Positions 56,769 through 64,000 of a DNA stretch of 64,000 bases are shown here, piece by piece. Positions within the stretch are counted from its first letter, which is position 1; each line of letters starts with the position of its first letter. The notes under the pieces are model-generated. The model did not search any database. It saw only the letters and a program-made list of their open reading frames with translations, and was not told the origin of the DNA. A program made the translations under genes and the position numbers. The stretch comes from Falciphora oryzae (Eukaryota; Ascomycota; Sordariomycetes; Magnaporthales; Magnaporthaceae): positions 680,624-744,623 of the forward strand of contig JNVV01000007.1 in the NCBI GenBank assembly GCA_000733355.1. The letters run 5' to 3'.

Positions 56769-59262
56769 TCATTTCCTCAGCTTCAAAGCGATCCAACCGG
56801 CGATCCGATAGCCAGCGATGATGGAAATCATAATGCCGATGTGCTGCGCCGTCTTGCCAGTGCCGTAGCCGTACTGCTTCAAGACTCCGGTGCCGGCGAT
56901 CTTGCACTGGTCGGCCAGCTCGGTGACGTACATGCACTGGCACGAGTCGCCGCACGAATAATCGCGGTATCCGAACTCGTTGACCATCATGCCCTCAAAG
57001 ACGTATTTCTGATAGTCCCAGTAATGGAAGACGTACTTGTAAAAGACGTTGAGGATGGTGGGCTGCATCGCAGGGGGGAGGGTTTCCTGTTAGCTCGACA
57101 GTGCCTCTAACCCAGCAGAGTGGGAAGACTCTCACCTGAACCATGAATCCATTGACCGACATCCACAGCCCGTTGGCAAAGGCCACCAGCGCCAGCGAGA
57201 CGACGAAGCTGGGGAAGATGGCCGTGACTAGGACCACCAGGCTCTCGGCCGCCAGGAGGTCGAGGAATACCCACATGACCCACGTGAAGAAGGCGTCGAC
57301 GGCCGGGCGGAAGTTGGACAGCCAGTACGAGATGGCCGAGAATGTGATGGCGATGAGGACTGTTTTGCGGATGGTACTTGTCAGAATTGGTGTTGCTTAC
57401 TTGCGCCAGGTGTTTAAATAGGTGCAGAGGTGCTCGCCCAACTTACAAAGATACGGTATGCCAATCAGAAAGTTGGATATGACGAGCGCGGATGCGCCAT
57501 ATAGGCCGTTGTGGTGCTCCTTGACGTATTGGTGGCGGTCCTCGATGAAGGCCGGGACATACGCGACTGCCATGAAAGACATAAATGCGGACCCAAAGAC
57601 TGATAGCAGTTAAGGGTGGTTAGCAGGCAGACAGGGCAGAGTAGAGGGATGAACTATCAAGGGGCAAAGATGTCCATACAGATTGCGTTTGTCAAAGGGA
57701 TGATAGAAGTCTGGTCGGTCGACAGCCTGAGCCAGACTGTCCCCATCATTATGGCGAGGCCTAGTTGAGTGTACCCTATTGTCAGTTCCGAGGCCAGGCT
57801 TCTGGAGAGTAATGGCAGATGCTTACCGGTATACATGGCGAGACGGATCCCATAGGCGACCACGTCCCGATAGCTCTTCACAAAGGACCGGTGCAGCAGC
57901 GTCAGCACCAGACTGGGGAGGCCCGGCTTCCTGTCGGCCGAAGACGCGTCCTCGAGGCGGCGGCCCTCGGCGGACGCCTCGGCGGACGCCTCGGCGACGC
58001 CCTGGGCCTCGACCAGCGCGACCTGGGCGCCCAGGCGGCGGCGGCGCTCCGAGGCGGCCCAGGCCTGCTGCCACTCGTCGAGCCGGGCCTGGGCCTCTGC
58101 CTTGTCGGGCGCAAAGTCGATGTTGACCAGCTCCAGCAGCCACTCGGCCGGGTTCGTGTGGTTAGGGATGCGCAGCCCTAGCCCTTGGTAGTAGGGCTCC
58201 ACGTCGGCGATGGGGCCGAAGTAGTGCGGTTTCCCTTGCGACAGGAGGCAGATCTTGTCGAAGAGCGCGAAGGTCGAGGTGGAGGGCTGGTGGATGCTGG
58301 CGATGACTATGAGCTGTAGAGCGACTGTTGTCAGTATTGTGTAACCTTTGACCTTGGTATCGAGTTGGTGTTTTGCTGTGAAGGGTAGACGACTGGAAAT
58401 AGGGGGTATCATGGGCTCATTCGGCTGCGATACTCACATTATTGCGCTTAGCGACGCCCCTGAGGTAGCTGATAACCTCCTTGCTGGCAGCCGAGTCGAG
58501 GCCGCTGGTGGGCTCGTCGAGGAACAGGATCTTGGGGCTGGTGATGAGCTGGCTGGCGACGCCGACGCGGCGCTTCTGCCCCCCGCTGATGCCCTTGCGG
58601 ATCGGGGTGCCGATGATGGTGCCTGCCTGGTCTTGCAGGCCAAAGGAGCCGAGCAGGCCGTCGGCGCGCGCGAGCCGCTCCCGCGCCGACAGGCCGCCGC
58701 CGGCCAGGCGCGAGGCGAAGAGCAGCGTCTCGCGCACCGTCAGCGACCCGATCAGCGCGTCCTCCTGCTCGACGAAGCACGTCGCGCGCCGGAACGCCGC
58801 CCGCGACGGCTCCCGCCCGTCGATCAGCACGCTGCCCTCCACCGTGCCCGAGCCCCACGGGCGCGAGGCCAGGGCGTTGAGCAGCGTCGTCTTGCCCGAG
58901 CCCGAGGGGCCCATCAGGGCGCATAGCTCTCCTGGTGGCGCGGGGAAAACGCGTCAGCTTTGGCATTTCAACATAACAGAGTGCCAGGAGATGTGCAGTC
59001 CCGGATCGGTCATACCCGCATATACCACTCCTTCCAGATCGTCGACCAGCCGTTTTGGCTGCTTGGTTTGCCGGTCTGACACCGTCACGGTAATGCCCTT
59101 CCAGCTGATGTTCTGGACCGTGGTGTTCATCAAGTGCTCCTCGGACGCGCCTCGCGATTCGATATCGATGACCGACGTGTCTGATGGCATCTGGGAGCGC
59201 TCCTTGGAGACGAAGTCCGGATCTACCTTGCCATTGGGCGGGGAATCAGCAATGGCAGCCAT
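56769..59262 (-). CDS. ABCG (White-type) half-transporter
   Basis: Seven exons: 59262-59016, 58931-58438, 58313-57827, 57760-57680, 57599-57447, 57359-57136 and 57062-56769, summing to 1,980 nt and 659 residues with matching phases. The layout is nucleotide-binding domain then membrane domain. Walker A GPSGSGKTT is at 90-98, the signature ISGGQ at 197-201, Walker B ILFLDEP near 217-223, and the H-loop His in ASIHQPS at ~255. The membrane half has about six helices and ends YRIAGWIALKLRK, with the ABCG loop pattern of paired cysteines (CGDSCQCMY). Half-transporters work as dimers and export lipids, sterols, pigments or drugs. Between the domains lies an Ala/Glu-rich insert with repeated ASAE. 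It lies downstream of a Zn2Cys6 gene on the same strand. Substrate unknown. Confidence 0.88.
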
Positions 59263-59410
59263 GATGGGCTGTCTGATATTGGTGTATCTGCCTCGAGCCT
59301 GGCGCTAGCAGTGCAGGCCAATGTGGTGAACAGAGAAGACTGGAGAGATATTTGTTTCGAGGGGTCTGGTTTGCTGCAAGAAAAGAAGCGAACGCGGCTC
59401 GGCCTTGCAT

Positions 59411-59420
59411 CTTTATAAAG
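59411..59420 (-). promoter_or_regulatory. TATA box of the ABCG half-transporter gene
   Basis: The perfect palindrome CTTTATAAAG lies about 150 bp upstream of the ABCG start codon on the minus strand. Its sequence and distance fit a TATA element. Confidence 0.55.
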
Positions 59421-60813
59421 CACACTATCCACCCATTGGGCATTTCCCAGACCCCAAAAGGGCGGCCCAAACGACATACCCATCCATGATCATCCATGCG
59501 ACACACGCGCAGCAAGCCAACGGGCTCCATATTCGGCCGTGATGCATGCCGCTCCTCCCTCTCGCGCCAACACATTCCTGCCTATTCGCCCGCCCTCGAA
59601 AGGCTTTTGCCCAATGTTGCCCCGTCTCGTCGGTGTGCTTACGGCAAGAGGGATAGTCCAATGTCGGGGCGGGGAAAGGCAGGGAGAAGGGCTGTCACCG
59701 CTGACCGGCTGAGCGAAAAATGGAGCTAGCTGAGCGGGCGCTAGGGCTCAGCGTCATGGCCATGATAGGCAGCTTATGCGGCTCTAGGGCAGCCTCGTGG
59801 GTGGGGAGGGGGGAGAACCGAAGTGGTTTATGTCCCCGGCCTGCGGGTTCTGGGATCCAGGTGAAGTAATCGCCGAGACGCAGCTAAACCGCTGGTGTAC
59901 CCGACGGTGAGCAGCTTGTCCCTCGGGGTTTTATGTCCTGGGAATGTCCCCTTGCACAACTAATGAAAAGGGGCCGTCGCGTTCTGTCGGCCGTCTAGAG
60001 TGGCGGCGGCGTGGACGGCCACCACCACCACGTGGTCACCGGCGCCGAATCCGCGCCGGGCCCAGGGAGGTCGCCATTCATTGGGAGTCCCCGGCTGGAG
60101 GAGGACCATGTGGCTGCAGCATAAGCCAATGATGACAAGCAAAAAAGACGGCTGCTGGGACTTGTGCATTTGTGCAACCAACAACCAAGCCACCTACCTC
60201 GCCCCGACAGCTGACAGCTGGGCCTGCGCCGCAAGGCCGCCTCCGTCGCCGAGTCCGAGAGCTAGGCTAAAGCTCGGTTATGCATCGGCTACAGCCGATC
60301 CTTTCCCGCCCACAACACAAGTCCAAAACGCAAAGCCCGACTGGAGCAGCGAGATATGTTACATCACATGCGCGGTGGAGGAAAACTAATGCCCGCGTCG
60401 TGAAGGGTCCGGGAAAGATGGGGGCGGCAGGGACTGAGGCGGGTGGAGGGAGGGGAGGATTGTGGATATCATGGAACCTCGAGGCGAGGTTTGGTCGCCG
60501 ACTATGAAGTCGCTGAGGTGCCCGAGTTTTTGACCGCGCTGTCTGCCGTTAGCACACCGCCGGCTGCAGGCCAGACAATGGCACAGCGGCCGGTGTGCCG
60601 GTCGAACGAGATGCATCGAGAAAGCTTTGGAGATTTTTTTTTCTTCCCAACATTTGTCTTGATAGTGGCTGGGATCAGCATCGCGTCATCTCCTCAAGTG
60701 CTGCCCGCTGTGCGGCACCAACTGGGCGCTCTAAATCCAGTGGCTCGGGCGGCCCGCTCCCCAGAGTTCGGGGTGGGCACGGTCGCCGACTCGCACGCCG
60801 CGGGGACGCCCTG

Positions 60814-60836
60814 CACATCCACATCCACATCCACAT
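60814..60836. repeat. Hexamer tandem repeat (CACATC)x3.8
   Basis: Nearly four perfect copies of CACATC lie in the non-coding region upstream of the ABCG gene. It is a simple microsatellite. Confidence 0.85.
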
Positions 60837-61050
60837 AGCAACAACCCCGCCCGGGCACCTGGGTGCATCTTGTTGATATTGGCGCGGGCATCAACGCATG
60901 CGGGATCAAATGCCCGTCCCTTTCAGCAGCAACCCCCGAGCCAACGACAGCTCGACACATCAGCACCCCCCTCTCGAGCGCCTTCACGCCTCGGACGACA
61001 CTTGAGGGAATAGGCGCCGGTAAAAAGGCAAGTCGTAGCGAGGGCAGAAG

Positions 61051-61077
61051 CACAGGCGAGCACAGGCGAGCACAGGC
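61051..61077. repeat. 10-bp tandem repeat (CACAGGCGAG)x2.7
   Basis: Two full and one partial perfect copies of a 10-bp unit lie in the same non-coding interval. Confidence 0.85.
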
Positions 61078-61699
61078 ATTGCGAGCCTCCAGCCCGGCCG
61101 GCAGCAATCATGAACTCCATGTCAATATTTTGCGGGCACCACTGCCAAAAGAGGCATCATATGCAGCGTGCCCCTTGTAGCCGGCACCCACCTCGTACCC
61201 TCGGATTGCAGATGGGTGCCGGATGTGATGCTCCTGCTCACCGGTCTGCCCTGAATGTATTGGTTGACTCGGGGCTTGGCGCGAGATTATCCAAATTGGT
61301 ACCAAAGCTGATAGGGTGAATCAAAAGGAAGCCCCAGCGGCACCAGGTTGGCCATGGATAGAAAGATTGAGCTGTTCGCTATCACTTCCGAATACACATT
61401 TATTACATGTACAGGTTTCTCTGTCTTGCCACCCACCACGTCTGACTCTATGTTGTTCCAAGTTTAAATCCGGAGGACGGACACTCACGTCTGACCTCAG
61501 GAGTCACACTCCTCCGAGCTGGCACGTCTGCGTTTCCAATATCTTCCTCACTTACCCTTGATGACTTTCTATAAGTCAGCTTCTTGATTTTTTTTTCTCG
61601 TTGCTTTCCTGTCTCTTGTCTTTCCACCTCCAAGTCCCAGACAAAACGAAAGGTCGTCGTCACAAAACAAACAAACACCGCCCCGTTCACGATTGTGGC

Positions 61700-63994
61700 T
61701 TAGGGCGGCTGGCTGACCTGAGTCACCGGCAGGATGGTCTCGAAGTCGTTCATGATGCCGTCGTCGGCATTGAGACTGCTGATCATCTGCTCCTGCGTGA
61801 AGGCAACCCAGAAGGCCGGGCTGATCTGCTGGGCCTTCTTGGCCCGGTAGATCTCCTGGGCGACGTTCTTGACTTGCCCGCCTGCCGTCTGCGCGTTCCG
61901 CCAAACGGTGCTGATCCGCTGCAGCGCCCCGATGTTCAGCCGGATCTGCTGGCGGAGGTCGTCTTCATCCTGGATGAAGTAAAGCGCCCACTTGTTGAGG
62001 TGCACAATGGACGACAGCGTCAGCACGCACGTGAAGAAGTGCGTGTGCGACAGCAGCGGCACCGCGTGCGTCACCATGCGGCTGATCTCGCACGCCGCTG
62101 CGATCGTGTGCCGTGTGTGCACATTGAACGCATCCCCGCTCGGCACCGGCTGGTGCGGCGCGCACGAAGTCACGCTCCGCGCCGGCGACGAGTCTAGCTG
62201 CGAGTGCGGCTGGTGGAGCATTATTGTACATCTACAAGTTGTTGGAGCGTCCATCGAGTTAGCTGACTATCACCTAACAATCATGAGACGGCCGTCCCAG
62301 AGTTATCCGGAGCGATAGCCTATCAAGGCTAAAGAGGAAGGGAAATCTTACGCCTGGTTGATAAACAGCGCCTGGAACATCATCTCGTCAAGCTGGCAAT
62401 GCTTGTTGAGGGCGTCTTTCTTGCTCTGGGGCAAGTGCATCCTCCAATTTGTGAGCAACGATTCCATCTTGGAGATATTGTCGTCCTCCGGGAAGATCAT
62501 GGGCGGACATCTCATGAACCTGCCGAGGTTCCGGGCGGCAGCGATGCGGTACGCAAACGATGAGAACTCTCGATCCTCGCCAGAGAACAGCTGGTCGTCA
62601 AAGTCCTCCATGTACATTGGCACCGGGATGTTCTACAGTCGGTCGAGTTGAGTCAGCAAGGTCCGTTGCCTTCTGGAGAAAGTGGTACACGCTTGATACC
62701 TGCATGGGGCTTGGGGGGGGACTTACTCCTGAGAGGAATTGGTGCTCCTCGCACGGAAGGCCAACGTCGGAGTTGACGTCAAAAAGCAGGAAATTGGTGG
62801 CCCTGTGAACACCGGCGATCATTCCATCAACAACGTATAGCTCCCACCAAGTCCGGCGCCAGCTCTCCTCCAGGACCGAGTTGCCCCGCCCGTTGGCCGT
62901 GGCGTACGGCCGCATGTTCAGCGATATCTCGACAGCGATCCGCTCACAATCGGCCAAGAGCTGGTTCGCCCGCTGCTGCTGGCAGCTGCCATCCAGTCCA
63001 ATCAGCACTAGAAGCAGCGTCTGGACCAGAAATCCATCTCTAGGGCACGTCGGGAGGTAGGCTAGACGGAGGGCCTCGTCCAGATACGCGGCTCGCGCCG
63101 GCCCGCAATCCAGGTACAGCGAGCCAATATACCGGATAGCCGCCAGCAGGTGATCAAGCTTGGCGAAGCCCTCCTTGACAGCACGCAGCAGGAACTCCTT
63201 GGGGAGCACGAAGGGGTGGGCGGCGTGGAAGTTGTAAAAGAAGGAGTCGAAGCAGCGGTCGGCAAGCGACTGCATGGGCGGGGCGGTGACGCCAGCGGCA
63301 CCAGCCGCTGCGTTGGCGGCCGCAAGGGCAATGTTGGTACTCCCCATGGGGACCCCACCGGGGCTGGTGAAGGAAGTGCGGTACAGCTGCATGTGGGACA
63401 TGGGAGGCGGAGCCACGAAGGCAGCCGATGGTTGGGTCGAGTCAAACTCAGACCCTGGGACCGTCCCAGGGATGGAGCTCAGGATGGGACTCGCGCCTAG
63501 CAGCATAGGGCAGCTCTCCTCAGCCATTGTGCCAGTGCCGGAGCCGGAGGCGGGAGGCGACGAGGAAGCAAAGCGCTTATTGGGGTTGTGGGGAACGGCG
63601 GTGCTGCGGCGAGGACCCTTGTAGCCACGCCGCGACGCGATGTACACGCACTCCGAGTTGGAGCTCCGGCATCGCGAGCACGGCGTGGTGCCGTCGCACT
63701 TCAGGTGTTTCCCGCGCTGGATCAGACAGGGTCAGCACGCAGCGAGCGCTCAGGGGCTCCGCTTCCCGACGATGAGGAAGCGCGGTATGGTACGGGGAGG
63801 CAGCATACACATGCAAGGCACGCGGCCGGGACAGTCGGCTGACTGGATTGCGCCGACGAGGTAGCATCGGCGGCGGCAGTGGCAGCTGCGTCACCATCTG
63901 GCCGGGAGCTGGGCGCCGTTCCCAGGCCCTGGGTCTCAGAGACAGAGACCGGGGAGGCGCTGCTATGGCTGGACATGGAAGCGAAGGGATCCAT
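61700..63994 (-). CDS. Zn2Cys6 fungal transcription factor
   Basis: Exons are 63994-63809, 63716-62727, 62632-62352 and 62231-61700, summing to 1,989 nt and 662 residues with consistent phases. The DNA-binding domain is split by the first intron: C59 and C62 come from exon 1 (ACLAC), and C69, C75, C78 and C85 from exon 2 (RGKHLKCDGTTPCSRCRSSNSEC), read as two parts RGKHLKCDGTTPCSRC and RSSNSEC. This is a complete binuclear zinc cluster. Residues ~216-420 match the start of the fungal-specific middle homology region (CFDSFFYNFHAAHPFVLP). The C-terminus is helical and lacks an obvious acidic activation patch. Targets are unknown; the neighbouring ABCG transporter on the same strand is a natural candidate, by position only. 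The start codon is 6 bp from the window edge, so an upstream 5' extension cannot be excluded. Confidence 0.88.
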
Positions 63995-64000
63995 AGCTGG

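Larger units (their letters stand above)
59263..61699. promoter_or_regulatory. Promoter region of the ABCG gene and 3' flank of the Zn2Cys6 gene
   Basis: This 2.4 kb lies between two minus-strand genes. It includes a TATA box 150 bp upstream of the ABCG start and two short tandem repeats (60,814-60,836 and 61,051-61,077). Open frames of up to 137 codons show no family features. Confidence 0.5.

Overview
This window is nuclear DNA from a filamentous ascomycete, most likely a Sordariomycete; placement near Magnaporthales is only a guess. The basis is that genes carry short (about 50-130 bp) GT-AG introns with fungal donors such as GTAAGT and GTATGT, coding DNA is GC-rich, and most proteins fit Pezizomycotina families: a calponin-homology protein, a Zn2Cys6 regulator with a CLAC-x6-C finger, an ABCG half-transporter and a Sip3/Lam1-type sterol transporter. 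There are no operons, CRISPR arrays, rRNA genes or intact transposons.

Layout. 0.4-7 kb: TIM23 (-) and a Trm732/THADA-like tRNA-methylation cofactor (+, nine exons) diverge from a 0.5 kb promoter. 7.2-15.2 kb: two minus-strand lipid-associated genes, a DUF3074 (START-like) coiled-coil protein and a BAR-PH-GRAM-VASt sterol transporter. 15.2-29.7 kb: about 14 kb that is almost gene-free and holds one single-exon gene of unknown function (23,285-24,313) behind 8 kb of non-coding DNA with a 50-T homopolymer. 29.8-35.8 kb: a long-chain-alcohol-oxidase-like GMC flavoprotein and a large low-complexity protein, both minus. 35.8-40.5 kb: a second gene-free stretch. 40.5-47.2 kb: a secreted GH5 beta-glucanase and a very large sterol glucosyltransferase (+). 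47.8-51.7 kb: a calponin-homology protein (-) diverging from the complex I assembly factor NDUFAF2 (+), which is followed by a tRNA-like/SINE-like element. 52.6-56.6 kb: an unknown 606-residue protein (-) diverging from a single-pass membrane protein with a Cys-rich ectodomain (+). 56.8-64 kb: an ABCG half-transporter and a Zn2Cys6 transcription factor, both minus.

Introns were placed by reading splice sites. In every multi-exon model the phases agree across junctions and the summed CDS is divisible by three, which supports the boundaries. The genes do not form one pathway. Several of them handle lipids or sterols (Lam1-like transporter, DUF3074 protein, sterol glucosyltransferase, alcohol oxidase, ABCG transporter), but they are spread over 52 kb on both strands, so a functional cluster is not demonstrated. 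I found no convincing undescribed system. The best leads are the isolated gene in the 14 kb desert, the SINE-like element beside NDUFAF2, and the VPS13/ATG2-like tail on the sterol glucosyltransferase.
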